A DNA stretch of 64,000 nucleotides from Cupriavidus sp. (GTDB lineage: Bacteria; Pseudomonadota; Gammaproteobacteria; Burkholderiales; Burkholderiaceae), in assembly GCA_031180665.1 (NCBI GenBank), contig JAPSLP010000003.1, positions 1-64,000 of the forward strand, in the 5' to 3' direction. The position numbers and the translations under genes are program-made. The stretch's first letter is position 1; each line of letters begins with the position of its first letter. The notes below the pieces were generated by a model. That model did not search any database and was not told the origin of the DNA. It saw only the letters and a program-made list of their open reading frames with translations. Of this stretch, positions 8,803 through 17,041 are shown piece after piece.

Positions 8803-9561
8803 ATGTCAGACACCGGATCGCTCCCCATCCTCGAGATCGAAGACCGCATCGCCACCATCACGCTGAGCCGGCCGGAAGTCGCCAACCGGCTCGGCCCGGA
8901 CGATTTGGCGGCGCTGCGCCAGCATGTCGATACGGTCAATGAGGCCGACGTGCTGGTGCTGCGCATCCGCGGCAGCGGCAAATACTTCTGCAGCGGCTTC
9001 GATATCGGCAAGCTGGCCGCGGGGCAGCGCGGCGCCGGGTTCGAGCCGCTGGTCAATGCGCTCGAGGATTGCCGTCCGGTGACGATTGCCGAGATTCACG
9101 GCGGGGTCTATGGCGGCGGCACCGATCTCGCGCTGGCCTGCGACTTCCGCATCGGGACGCTAGCCACCGAGATGTTCATGCCGGCCGCCCGCCTGGGCCT
9201 GCATTTCTATCAGCGTGGCATGGAGCGCTATGTCTCGCGGCTGGGTTTGAACGCCGCCAAGCATCTGTTCCTGACCGCGGAGAAGATCGATGCCGAGGCG
9301 ATGTTCCGTTGTGGCTTCCTGACCGAACTGCTGCCGGCCGCGGCGCTGCGCGAACGCGTCGAGCAGCTGTCGTCCACCATCGCGTCGCTGGCGCCGATCT
9401 CGGTGTTCGGCATGAAGAAGCATCTGAACGCGATTGCGCGCGGTGTGCTGGACGTGGAAGCGCTGGCCGCGGATTTGCAGCGCTCGGTGCAATCGGAGGA
9501 CATCAAGGAGGGGGCCATCGCCTGGAAGGAAAAACGGGTGCCGCGGTTTGTCGGGCGATAG
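8803..9561 (+). CDS. Enoyl-CoA hydratase/isomerase family protein
   Basis: A 252-residue crotonase-fold protein. The first half carries ITLSRPEVANRLGPDDL and LVLRIRGSGKYFCSGFDIGKL, and the second oxyanion-hole segment IHGGVYGGGTDLALACDFRIG. The catalytic Glu positions of true hydratases are not clearly present (LHFYQRGMERYV occupies that stretch), so isomerase or another crotonase chemistry is possible. It ends the 6988-9561 run and is followed by a tandem repeat. The start follows CAAGG at about 10 bases. Confidence 0.88.
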   Translation: MSDTGSLPILEIEDRIATITLSRPEVANRLGPDDLAALRQHVDTVNEADVLVLRIRGSGKYFCSGFDIGKLAAGQRGAGFEPLVNALEDCRPVTIAEIHGGVYGGGTDLALACDFRIGTLATEMFMPAARLGLHFYQRGMERYVSRLGLNAAKHLFLTAEKIDAEAMFRCGFLTELLPAAALRERVEQLSSTIASLAPISVFGMKKHLNAIARGVLDVEALAADLQRSVQSEDIKEGAIAWKEKRVPRFVGR

Positions 9562-9587
9562 TGCTTTCGGCGGCCAGGCCGGTAGGC

Positions 9588-9673
9588 CGTCACGTTCGTC
9601 AGGTCGTCAGGTTGCCAGGTCGTGAGGTCGTCACGTTCGTCAGGTCGTCAGGTTGCCAGGTCGTGAGGTCGTC
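9588..9673. repeat. Two-copy 41-bp tandem repeat
   Basis: Two identical 41-base units start at 9588 and 9629, followed by the first four bases of a third. Each unit is itself built of AGGT-ending words (GTCAGGT, GCCAGGT, GTGAGGT). It lies between the convergent enoyl-CoA hydratase and LysR genes, ending 17 bases before the LysR stop. No coding potential. Confidence 0.9.
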
Positions 9674-9690
9674 CGGCGTTGCGCCGGAGC

Positions 9691-10740
9691 TCACGCAGCC
9701 ATTTCCCGTTCCAGCGTTTCCTCGTTGAATCCGGTCAGGCAGTCGAGATCCAGCGCTCGGATCTGATCGGTCATGAAATCGATAAAGACGCGAATACGGG
9801 TTGGCAGGTGCTGGCGGCTCAGATAGCAGATGTAGTGGCCGCGATCGTCCGGTGCATGCCGGGCCAGCGCGACAATCAGTTCGTTCGCGGCGATGCGATC
9901 GCAGATCTGGTATCCCGCCATCTGCGCAATGCCCCATCCCTGCAGCACCGCATCGAGCACCAGGTCGGCGTCATTGAATGTGAGCCGCGCCGTGGGCATG
10001 TATTTGCGCACGGCACCGTCGACCTTGAATTCCCATTCGAATATCCGCCCGCTGGCAAAGCGGAAATTGATGCAATCGTGCTCGGCGAGTTGTTCCAGCG
10101 TCTGCGGCAATCCGTGCGCGGCCACATAAGCGGGCGATGCGCACAACGCCATCTGCATCGGAATCAACCGCTTGGCGATGATGCTCGAATCTTCGATGCG
10201 GCCGTTGCGGAATGCCACGTCGATTTGCTCGGAGGCGAAGTCGGTCGGCCGGTCATCGAGCAGCAGGTCGATGGCGATATCCGGATAGGCCTTCATGAAG
10301 CGTTCCAGCAGCGGGGCGACGATCTTCCTGCCGAAGCCCACCGTCGAGCTGATGCGGATCAGGCCGCGCGGCGGGCCCTCCCGGAGCTCCAGCATGTCGT
10401 TCATCGCTTCGACGATATGCGTCACGCCCTGGTGGCAGTTTTCGAAGAAACGCTGACCTTCGCGCGTCAACTGTGTGGTGCGCGTGGTACGAAGAAACAG
10501 CCGCGTACTGAGTTGCGTTTCCAGCTTCTGCACATTGCGGCTGACTGCGGAGCGGCCGATACCCAGGCGCTCGCCGGCCTTGGCAAAGCTGCCCTCGCTG
10601 GCGACGGCCATGAACGCCATGATGCCGGCATAGCTCGCGGCAAAGCTCGTGGAAAGCGCGTCGGCGCGATTGGGCAGGCTGAGGCGGAAGGCGCGTTCCG
10701 CTGTTTCCGGTTCGTTCAATTCAGCACTCCCTGAATGCAT
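9691..10740 (-). CDS. LysR-family transcriptional regulator
   Basis: A 349-residue LysR protein. The winged helix begins at about residue 38 (YAGIMAFMAVASEGSFAKAG, then IGRSAVSRNVQKLETQLSTRLFLRTTR). The effector domain follows with GLIRISSTVGFGRKIVAPLL and DIAIDLLLDDRPTDF, like the CrgA/DmlR group. The N-terminal 37 residues are longer than usual, so an internal start is possible. It is divergent from the GlxA-type regulator gene at 11044; the 300-bp gap holds a 10-bp-period repeat. Its target is not evident. Confidence 0.92.
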   Translation of the reverse strand: MHSGSAELNEPETAERAFRLSLPNRADALSTSFAASYAGIMAFMAVASEGSFAKAGERLGIGRSAVSRNVQKLETQLSTRLFLRTTRTTQLTREGQRFFENCHQGVTHIVEAMNDMLELREGPPRGLIRISSTVGFGRKIVAPLLERFMKAYPDIAIDLLLDDRPTDFASEQIDVAFRNGRIEDSSIIAKRLIPMQMALCASPAYVAAHGLPQTLEQLAEHDCINFRFASGRIFEWEFKVDGAVRKYMPTARLTFNDADLVLDAVLQGWGIAQMAGYQICDRIAANELIVALARHAPDDRGHYICYLSRQHLPTRIRVFIDFMTDQIRALDLDCLTGFNEETLEREMAA

Positions 10741-10920
10741 CGCCGCAAAAGATGGGGCGTGCCTGGATGCTAATCAGGCGCCGGTGTACGGTAAATGACA
10801 GCGTTCCCTGATTTTCTGCCAGGCTGCCATCCCGTTTCCGCGCGCTTTGCCAGGGGTGATCGGAATTGGTGCAGAAATGGAAACGGCGTCGCTTTGCCGC
10901 ATTGCGGCATGGATACGGCG

Positions 10921-11000
10921 CTTGCACGCACTTGCACGCCCGTGCAGCTCTTGCATGCCCTTGCATGCCCTTGCACGCGCTTGCACGCGCTTGCACGCCA
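10921..11000. repeat. Eight-unit 10-bp periodic repeat TTGCAYGC
   Basis: Eight consecutive 10-base units carry CTTGCACGC or TTGCATGC variants; the third is degenerate. The period matches about one DNA turn, and the array ends 43 bases before the ATG of the GlxA-type regulator, in the divergent LysR/GlxA promoter region. It could be a cooperative binding array or a simple slippage repeat. Confidence 0.8.
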
Positions 11001-11043
11001 TCACCGGCACGACATAACATCCGGTGTCCTCTTCCCGGCTGCC

Positions 11044-12060
11044 ATGGAATTGAATCCTTCGCCTTCCACTTCCGCGCCCATTGAACCCATGCCGCGCAAT
11101 GTCGTGTTCGTGCTGTATCCGGATGTCAGCCTGCTCGATTTCGCCGGTCCGCAGACGGTGTTCTGGGCCGCATCCCATTACGCCCACGAGCGCGGCATGC
11201 CGGGCTATCGCTGCCATGTCGCCAGCGAGTCGGGCGGGGCGGTAGCGGCGGTGGAGGGCACGGCGATGCAGACCGTGGCGCTCGATACATTGGACCTGCG
11301 CGCCGTCGACACGGTGATCGTGCCGGGCTCGCCGAACATTCTCCAGGTCGCCATCGACTCCGCATCGCTGATCGAATGGCTGGCCACCGTCGCCGCCAAG
11401 GTCCGGCGCACGGCCTCGGTCTGCAGTGGGGCGTTCCTGCTGGCCCACGCCGGGCTGCTCGATGGCAAGCGCGCCACCACGCATTGGGCGATGCTGCAGC
11501 GGTTCCACGAGATGTTCCCGACGGTCGACCTGGATGCCGATGCGATCTTCGTGCAGCAGCAGAACCTGTGGACCTCGGCCGGCGTGACTACCGGCATCGA
11601 TCTGGCGCTCGCGATGGTGGAGGCCGATTGCGGCCACGAGGTTGCCCTCAATGTCGCCAAGGAACTCGCGGTCTACATGAAGCGCCCCGGGGCGCAGCCA
11701 CAGCTCAGCGAGATGCTGATCACGCAGAGCCGCCAGGTACCGGTGTTCGAGACGCTGCATTTGTGGATCGTCCAGAATCTGGCCCGCGAAGACCTGTCCG
11801 TCGAGCAACTGGCCGATCGCGTCGGCATGAGCCCGCGCAACTTCGCGCGGGTCTACAAGGAAAAGACCGGGCGCACCCCGGCCAAGGGCGTCGAGCACTT
11901 CCGCATGGAGGCGGCGCGCGGCCTGCTTCAGGATAGGGACAAGCCGGTCGACCAGATTGCGCGCGAATGCGGCTTTGGCAGCGAAGAGCGCATGCGGGTC
12001 GCCTTCCAGAGGCACTTCGGGCTTTCGCCGAGCGAATACCGGCTGCGGGTCAATCGCTGA
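11044..12060 (+). CDS. GlxA-type regulator: DJ-1/PfpI domain plus AraC helix-turn-helix
   Basis: A 338-residue regulator. Residues about 18-190 form a DJ-1/PfpI-like domain (VVFVLYPDVSLLDFAGPQTVFW; nucleophile-elbow sequence ASVCSGAFLLAHAGLLDGK). Residues about 235-335 are the paired AraC helices (LSVEQLADRVGMSPRNFARV and IARECGFGSEERMRVAFQRH). The open frame extends to 10795 through a repeat tract; the ATG at 11044 is taken because upstream residues look like repeat translation. It precedes an oxidative-stress cluster whose two promoters share a motif, making this regulator the likely controller. Confidence 0.9.
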   Translation: MELNPSPSTSAPIEPMPRNVVFVLYPDVSLLDFAGPQTVFWAASHYAHERGMPGYRCHVASESGGAVAAVEGTAMQTVALDTLDLRAVDTVIVPGSPNILQVAIDSASLIEWLATVAAKVRRTASVCSGAFLLAHAGLLDGKRATTHWAMLQRFHEMFPTVDLDADAIFVQQQNLWTSAGVTTGIDLALAMVEADCGHEVALNVAKELAVYMKRPGAQPQLSEMLITQSRQVPVFETLHLWIVQNLAREDLSVEQLADRVGMSPRNFARVYKEKTGRTPAKGVEHFRMEAARGLLQDRDKPVDQIARECGFGSEERMRVAFQRHFGLSPSEYRLRVNR

Positions 12061-12148
12061 TCCGCGCATCGCCTTCGAGCCATCCTCCGATTTTCGTCCC
12101 GCGTTCCGCCGCCGCGCCACGCGCCGCGGCCGGGATGCCTGCTGACCG

Positions 12149-12161
12149 CGCGATTGGTGCC
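12149..12161 (+). promoter_or_regulatory. Shared motif CGCGATTGGTGCC, copy 1
   Basis: Thirteen bases, CGCGATTGGTGCC, lie 107 bases before the NmrA-like gene. An identical copy stands at 13547-13559 before the AhpD-like gene, and the following bases are also similar (CAAACGGGAAACAC versus CGAAGCGACAACAG). AraC-type proteins bind such directional sites; the gene at 11044 is the neighbour candidate. Confidence 0.55.
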
Positions 12162-12268
12162 AAACGGGAAACACCGTGGTCCGCGCGTCGGTCTGGTGCA
12201 CACGATGCACGACCCCTAGCATGAGCGTGAAGTTGTTCGACTTTCCACTCACAGCAGGGAGAAGCATC

Positions 12269-13021
12269 ATGAAGATCGTTGTCATTGGCGGCACGGGCCT
12301 GATCGGCAAGAAGGTCGTGGCGAGGCTGTCGGCACAGGGCCATGAGGTGATCGCCGCCGCGCCGCAAACCGGCGTCAACGCCTTGACCGGCGAAGGCGTT
12401 GCGGAGGCGCTGGCGGGCGCCAAGGTGGTAGTGGATCTCGCCAATTCGCCGTCGTTCGAGGACGCCGCGGTGCTGCATTTCTTCGAGACGTCGGGGCGCA
12501 ATCTCGCCGCTGCCGAAAAGGAAGCCGGCGTGGCTCACCACGTTGCCCTGTCGGTGGTCGGTACCGACAAGCTCCAGCAAAGCGGCTACTTCCGCGGCAA
12601 GAGCGCACAGGAGGCACTGATTCGCGCGTCCGGCGTTCCTTACACGATTGTCCGCTCGACCCAGTTCATGGAGTTTCTCGGCGGCATCGTGCAATCCGCG
12701 GCGCAGGGGGACTCGATCCAGCTGTCGTCCGCGCTGATCCAGCCCATTTCGTCGGACGACGTCGCGCAGGCCGTCGCCGAGCGCGCGCTGGTCGCCCCGG
12801 CCAACGGCATCGTCGAGATTGCCGGACCCGAGCAGTTCAAGATGAGCGACCTCGTACAGCGCTATCTGCAGGCCATTGGCGATGCGCGCACCGTGCAGGT
12901 TGACCCCGCCGCGCGCTACTTCGGCGCCGAGCTTCAGACGGGCACGCTCGTGCCGGAGGGCGAGGCGCATCTCGGGCGCGTCAGCTTCGAAGACTGGATG
13001 CGCAAAACGCAAGCCCACTAG
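12269..13021 (+). CDS. NmrA-like NAD(P)-binding protein
   Basis: A 250-residue atypical short-chain dehydrogenase. It begins MKIVVIGGTGLIGKKVVARL with the GxxGxxG dinucleotide motif at 8-13, and carries YFRGKSAQEALIRASGVPYTIVRSTQFMEF, typical of NmrA/YtfG proteins that bind NAD(P) and may act as redox sensors or reductases. The classical catalytic Tyr-x3-Lys is not obvious (YFRGK is the nearest). A CAGGGAGAAG ribosome site precedes the ATG; the longer upstream frame is ignored. First gene of a four-gene stress group with Ohr-like, AhpD-like and cupin genes. Confidence 0.88.
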   Translation: MKIVVIGGTGLIGKKVVARLSAQGHEVIAAAPQTGVNALTGEGVAEALAGAKVVVDLANSPSFEDAAVLHFFETSGRNLAAAEKEAGVAHHVALSVVGTDKLQQSGYFRGKSAQEALIRASGVPYTIVRSTQFMEFLGGIVQSAAQGDSIQLSSALIQPISSDDVAQAVAERALVAPANGIVEIAGPEQFKMSDLVQRYLQAIGDARTVQVDPAARYFGAELQTGTLVPEGEAHLGRVSFEDWMRKTQAH

Positions 13022-13034
13022 GCGCGGCGTAGCG

Positions 13035-13535
13035 ATGGAAAGCAAGCGGCTCAAACCGCCACCGCTGACGCTGCTCGACCGATATCGCGGACGCGATTTC
13101 GCGGCGCTGTACTCGACCACCGTGACAGTGTCCGGAGGCGAGTCCGGGCACGGCCGCGCCTCCGGGATCGCGCGGTCCGACGATGGCAATCTGCATCTCG
13201 AATTGCGGTTGCCGGCGGCGCTCGGCGGCCCGGGCGGCGGGACCAATCCCGAGCAACTCTTTGCCGCAGGATTCGCGGCGTGCTTCCACGGGGCCTTGAG
13301 CCTGCTGGCCCAGCGCGCGCAGATCGATGTCACCGCGATGACGGTCGCAGCCAAGGTCTCATTCGGCCGCGATCCCAGCGACGGCGGCTACGCCTTGATT
13401 GCCGAGATCCATATCCGCATGCCGGGGGTCGACAAGCCCGTCGCCGAAGAACTGGTTCGCCATACCGAGCGCTTCTGTCCCTACGCCAAGATGGCGCGGG
13501 AAGGCATTCGCACCGTCATCACCGTATCGGTTTGA
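13035..13535 (+). CDS. OsmC/Ohr-family peroxiredoxin
   Basis: A 166-residue OsmC/Ohr protein that would reduce organic hydroperoxides through a reactive cysteine pair. The two cysteines are in the right contexts: FAACFHGAL (Cys83) and RFCPYAKMA (Cys148), with the activating Arg in GHGRASG (about 41). NPEQLFAAGFAAC is the family core. The N-terminus has about 20 residues more than compact Ohr proteins. It begins 13 bases after the NmrA-like stop, so the two are co-transcribed. Which subfamily (Ohr or OsmC) it belongs to is not certain. Confidence 0.92.
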   Translation: MESKRLKPPPLTLLDRYRGRDFAALYSTTVTVSGGESGHGRASGIARSDDGNLHLELRLPAALGGPGGGTNPEQLFAAGFAACFHGALSLLAQRAQIDVTAMTVAAKVSFGRDPSDGGYALIAEIHIRMPGVDKPVAEELVRHTERFCPYAKMAREGIRTVITVSV

Positions 13536-13546
13536 AGAGGTGCATC

Positions 13547-13559
13547 CGCGATTGGTGCC
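13547..13559 (+). promoter_or_regulatory. Shared motif CGCGATTGGTGCC, copy 2
   Basis: Identical to 12149-12161. It lies 11 bases after the Ohr-like stop and 141 bases before the AhpD-like start, so it would serve a second promoter within the stress cluster. Confidence 0.55.
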
Positions 13560-13700
13560 GAAGCGACAACAGAGTGCGCACCTTGGCGGTACTACCGGGA
13601 AAAGGGCCTCAACCCTACGATGCCATCCAGGCCGAGCCGCATGGATTCGCGATGCGGTCTCGGTGAAGCCAGCAGTCAATCGAATTCACCAGGAGCCACC

Positions 13701-14180
13701 ATGACCCAACGCATCAATTATTTCCAGCAATCTCCGGAACTGTCCAAGAAGCTGATCGAGCTCGGCACGATGTTCCAGAAGACGACGATCGAGCCTCATA
13801 TCCGCGAGCTCGTCGAGATCCGCGCGTCGCAGCTCAACGGCTGCGGCTTCTGCGTCGACATGCACATCAAGATGGCGAAGATCCATGGCGAGCGCGAACT
13901 GCGCCTGCATCATCTGGCCGTCTGGCGCGAATCGACGCTGTTTTCGCCGCGCGAGCGCGCCGCGCTGGCGTGGACCGAGGTGCTGACCCATATCCCGGCC
14001 CACGGCGTGCCCGACGACATCTACGAGCGCGTGCGTACCCAGTACAGCGAGAAGGAGCTGTCGGACCTGACCTTCCTGGTCGGCGCGATCAATTCCTGGA
14101 ACCGCCTGAACGTCGCGTTCCGCACCGTGCCGGGCTCGTCCGACAAGGCATTCGGCCTCGACAAGGCCAACCTGGAGTAA
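13701..14180 (+). CDS. AhpD-like carboxymuconolactone decarboxylase family protein
   Basis: A 159-residue all-helical CMD-fold protein. The motif NGCGFCVDMH places Cys48, Cys51 and His55 as in AhpD-type alkylhydroperoxidases, which use a CxxC pair with a proton-relay His. ERAALAWTEVLT and DLTFLVGAINSWNRLNVAFR are the usual flanking helices. The gap of 165 bases from the Ohr-like gene holds its own regulatory motif. It is followed by the cupin gene four bases downstream. Most likely thiol-dependent peroxide reduction; substrate unproven. Confidence 0.92.
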   Translation: MTQRINYFQQSPELSKKLIELGTMFQKTTIEPHIRELVEIRASQLNGCGFCVDMHIKMAKIHGERELRLHHLAVWRESTLFSPRERAALAWTEVLTHIPAHGVPDDIYERVRTQYSEKELSDLTFLVGAINSWNRLNVAFRTVPGSSDKAFGLDKANLE

Positions 14181-14184
14181 GGCG

Positions 14185-14592
14185 ATGAAGCCAGTCACTG
14201 CTTTCGCGGCAACGCTGCTGCTGTCCTCCGTGATGATGGTGCCGCCCGCCATCGCGGCAGGCGAGGGCGTCTCGTTCAAGTCGCTGCTGACGCAGCCATT
14301 GCCCGAATACCCTGGCAAGGAAGTCGAGATGATCGTCGTCGACTACGCGCCGGGCGGCGCCGACCCCGTGCATCGCCATGACGCACACGGCTTCGTCTAT
14401 GTGCTGGAGGGCAGCATCGTGATGGGCGTCAAGGGCGGCAAGGAGGTCACGCTCAAAGCGGGCGAGACCTTCCACGAAGGTCCGAACGACATCCACACCG
14501 TCGGGCGCAACGCCAGCAAGACGCAACCGGCGAAGTTCGTGGTGTTTCTGATCAAGAAGCAGGGCACGCCGATTCTGACGCCGGTGAAGTAG
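14185..14592 (+). CDS. Secreted cupin-domain protein
   Basis: A 135-residue single-domain cupin with an N-terminal signal peptide (MKPVTAFAATLLLSSVMMVP, cleavage near AIAAG), so periplasmic. Motif 1 (PVHRHDAHGFVYVLEGSIVMGV) supplies the His ligands and Glu, and motif 2 (GETFHEGPNDIHTVGRN) the rest of the metal site. The start is four bases after the AhpD-like stop, so the genes are coupled. Small exported cupins of this type occur beside AhpD-like genes, but the reaction is unknown. Confidence 0.88.
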   Translation: MKPVTAFAATLLLSSVMMVPPAIAAGEGVSFKSLLTQPLPEYPGKEVEMIVVDYAPGGADPVHRHDAHGFVYVLEGSIVMGVKGGKEVTLKAGETFHEGPNDIHTVGRNASKTQPAKFVVFLIKKQGTPILTPVK

Positions 14593-14635
14593 GGCGCGCG
14601 AATATCGACATACGTTTTACTTCGTTCTCCTGGCG

Positions 14636-14668
14636 GAATGGGACTCATACCATTGTCTGGTCCCATTC
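14636..14668. promoter_or_regulatory. 9-bp inverted repeat before the TauD-like gene
   Basis: GAATGGGAC (14636-14644) and GTCCCATTC (14660-14668) are perfect inverted copies 15 bases apart, ending 16 bases before the TauD-like ATG. An inner ACCA/TGGT pair allows an alternative stem. Either an operator overlapping the promoter or a 5' leader hairpin. Confidence 0.55.
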
Positions 14669-14684
14669 ATGCCACGGAGAAGCG

Positions 14685-15614
14685 ATGAGCGCCGTCATCC
14701 AGGATCGTCCTGCCATCACGTCCAGCGAGCTGGACATCGTTCCGGTTTCGCCCCGCATCGGGGCCGAAGTGCGCGGATTGCGCCTGTCCGGGTCGCTGGA
14801 CCCGAGCACGCTGGAGGCGCTGAAAGCCGCCTTGCTGCGACATCGCGTGCTGTTCCTGCGCGGGCAGCAGCATCTGGACGACGCCACGCACCAGGCGTTC
14901 GGCCGGCTGTGGGGCGAGATCGAATCGCATCCGACCGTTCCCGCGCCCGACGGCACCACCTTCCTCGAACTCGACTCGCGCCATGGCGGCCGCGCCGATT
15001 CCTGGCATACCGACGTGACCTTCAAGGTCGCGCCGCCCAAGGTCTGCATTCTGCGGGCCGTGGTATTGCCTCCGGTAGGCGGCGATACGGTATGGGCCAA
15101 CACGGTGGCCGCCTATGACGCGCTGCCGGAAGAACTGAAGGCGATCGCAGACCGGCTGTGGGCTGTCCATGGCAACGACTTCGATTACGCCGAGACCCGC
15201 GTTGACGAGGGTGCCAGCCAGCAGGAAGCAGAAGGGCGCAAGAAGTATCGTGCCGTCTTCACGCGCACGGTGATCGAGGCCGAGCATCCGGTCGTGCGGG
15301 TCCATCCGGAAACCGGCGAACGGGCGCTGCTGCTGGGGCATTTCATCAAGCGGCTGTCGCGGTTATCCACCAGCGAATCGCGGCATCTGCTCGAGGTTCT
15401 GCAAAACCGCGTGGTGCGGCTGGAGAACACCGTGCGCTGGCGCTGGTCGCCCGGTGACGTGGCGATCTGGGACAACCGCGCCACGCAGCACTATGCGCTC
15501 AACGACTACGGCGACCAGCACCGGGTGGTGCGGCGCGTGACCGTCAGCGGCGACGTGCCGGTCGGTGTCGACGGCCGGCGCAGCGTGGATCTGACTGCCG
15601 CCGCGCAGCAGTGA
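14685..15614 (+). CDS. TauD/TfdA-family Fe(II)/2-oxoglutarate dioxygenase
   Basis: A 309-residue dioxygenase. The iron triad is visible: His108 and Asp110 in SWHTDVTF, and distal His269 in RATQHYALNDYG. Arg near 280-284 (DQHRVVRR) would bind 2-oxoglutarate. LLRHRVLFLRGQQ and HPVVRVHPETGERALLLG are standard for the TauD/alkylsulfatase group. Likely substrates are alkyl sulfonates, sulfate esters or aryloxy acids, not resolvable here. The sugar-type ABC importer starts 26 bases downstream, so uptake and dioxygenation may be linked. Confidence 0.93.
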   Translation: MSAVIQDRPAITSSELDIVPVSPRIGAEVRGLRLSGSLDPSTLEALKAALLRHRVLFLRGQQHLDDATHQAFGRLWGEIESHPTVPAPDGTTFLELDSRHGGRADSWHTDVTFKVAPPKVCILRAVVLPPVGGDTVWANTVAAYDALPEELKAIADRLWAVHGNDFDYAETRVDEGASQQEAEGRKKYRAVFTRTVIEAEHPVVRVHPETGERALLLGHFIKRLSRLSTSESRHLLEVLQNRVVRLENTVRWRWSPGDVAIWDNRATQHYALNDYGDQHRVVRRVTVSGDVPVGVDGRRSVDLTAAAQQ

Positions 15615-15640
15615 TTCATGCCAATGCATCGGGACATGAC

Positions 15641-17041
15641 ATGACCACTGCAATCGACCCTGACGATTCCGCGGCTGCGCCGCTCTTGAGTGCAGAGGCG
15701 GCAGGCACGCCCGACCCTGGCCGACGCCGCGTGCTGCGCGCCGGTGTGGCTCTGGGTGCCGGTGCGCTGCTGGCCGCGCCGGCATTCGCGCAAGGCGCGA
15801 AGAAGTACGCCGGCGTCGTGCTCAACGTCTCCGCATTCAGCGCGCCATACCAGAAGCTGCTGCGCCAGTGGCTGCCCGAGTTCGAGGCGCAGACCGGCAT
15901 CAAGGTCAACTTCGACACGCCGTCCTTTCCGGTCTACAACCAGCGCGTCGATCTGGAACTGTCGACCAAGGGCTCGGGCTTCGACGTGGTGAACGTGACG
16001 TTCATCTATTCGAGCCGCTGGATCCAATCGGGTTGGCTGACGCCGCTCGACGATTTCGTCAAGGATCCTGGCCGTACGCCAGCCGACTTCGATATCAACG
16101 ATTTCCTGCCCGGGGCCCGCGCGCCCGAGACGGGTCGCGATGGCAAGCTCTACGGCGTGCCGTGGACCGCCGAGGTGACCATCAGCGCCTCGTCGCGCTT
16201 CGATCTGGTCAAGGCGGCGGGACTCGCCTATCCGGATACCACCGACGATCTGGTCAAGACCCTGAAGGCTGTCAATCGCAAGGAGCGCGTTGCCGGCTTC
16301 GTCACCGATAACCACTACGGCTGGACCTTTCCGCCGTATCTGCATGCCTTTGGCGGCGACGTCTTCCGCAAGGCGCCGGACGACCTGTATCCCACGCTCG
16401 ATACACCGGAAGCGATTGCCGCGGCCGATTATTTCGCGCGCCTGCTGCGCGAGTTCGGCCCAGACGGCGCCGTCTCGTATACGCCAGACCAGGCCGTGCA
16501 GGCGCTCAAGGCCGGCCGCAGCAATTTCAGCACGCTGGGCCAGATCTATCTGTCGCAGGTCGGCGATCCCGCCTCGAGCAAGGCGGCGCAAACGGCGGCA
16601 TGGGGCCTGGTGCCGAAGGGCCCGGCCGGGCGTTTCCCGGGCACCGCGGTGCACGGCTATGGCATACCGATCGGCAGCAAGAACAAGGATGCGGCCTGGC
16701 AGTTCATCGTCTGGGCCACCTCGAAGACGATCACGCGGCGGGCGGTTGCCGCCGGCTATGGCTCGCCGTCGCGCCGCTCGGACATCGACGCCGATGTGTT
16801 CCGCAAGCGGCAAGTCGTCAACGGCTATGACATCGCGAAGCTGTGCACCGATTCGATCGAGCTGTCCGGCAAGCAGGGGCATATGAAATACCGTACCGTC
16901 TCGGTCTATCCGCAGGTCGATCAGCAGCTGAACAAGGCGATCGAGCTGATCGTATCCGGTCAGCAGAGCGCGGCCGGCGCGATGAAGCAGGCGCAGGCCG
17001 CGGCGATCGCCGAGCTCAAGCGGGCGGGTGTGGCGGTCTGA
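15641..17041 (+). CDS. ABC transporter substrate-binding protein (family 1), Tat signal
   Basis: A 466-residue extracellular solute-binding protein family 1 member. The leader contains a twin-arginine motif, RRRVLRAGVALGAGALLAAP ending AFAQG, so export as a folded protein by Tat is likely. The mature region (YAGVVLNVSAFSAPYQKLLR, VNFDTPSFPVYNQRV) is like sugar/polyol or glycerol-phosphate binding proteins. A GTG at 15611 would add 10 residues; the ATG at 15641 is preferred. First of the SBP-permease-permease-ATPase operon. Confidence 0.92.
   Translation: MTTAIDPDDSAAAPLLSAEAAGTPDPGRRRVLRAGVALGAGALLAAPAFAQGAKKYAGVVLNVSAFSAPYQKLLRQWLPEFEAQTGIKVNFDTPSFPVYNQRVDLELSTKGSGFDVVNVTFIYSSRWIQSGWLTPLDDFVKDPGRTPADFDINDFLPGARAPETGRDGKLYGVPWTAEVTISASSRFDLVKAAGLAYPDTTDDLVKTLKAVNRKERVAGFVTDNHYGWTFPPYLHAFGGDVFRKAPDDLYPTLDTPEAIAAADYFARLLREFGPDGAVSYTPDQAVQALKAGRSNFSTLGQIYLSQVGDPASSKAAQTAAWGLVPKGPAGRFPGTAVHGYGIPIGSKNKDAAWQFIVWATSKTITRRAVAAGYGSPSRRSDIDADVFRKRQVVNGYDIAKLCTDSIELSGKQGHMKYRTVSVYPQVDQQLNKAIELIVSGQQSAAGAMKQAQAAAIAELKRAGVAV

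Noticed and set aside
10795..11043. Longer start for the GlxA-type regulator
   Set aside because: The added 83 residues are mostly translated 10-bp repeat (Cys/Thr/Leu/His words) and precede the conserved DJ-1 start.
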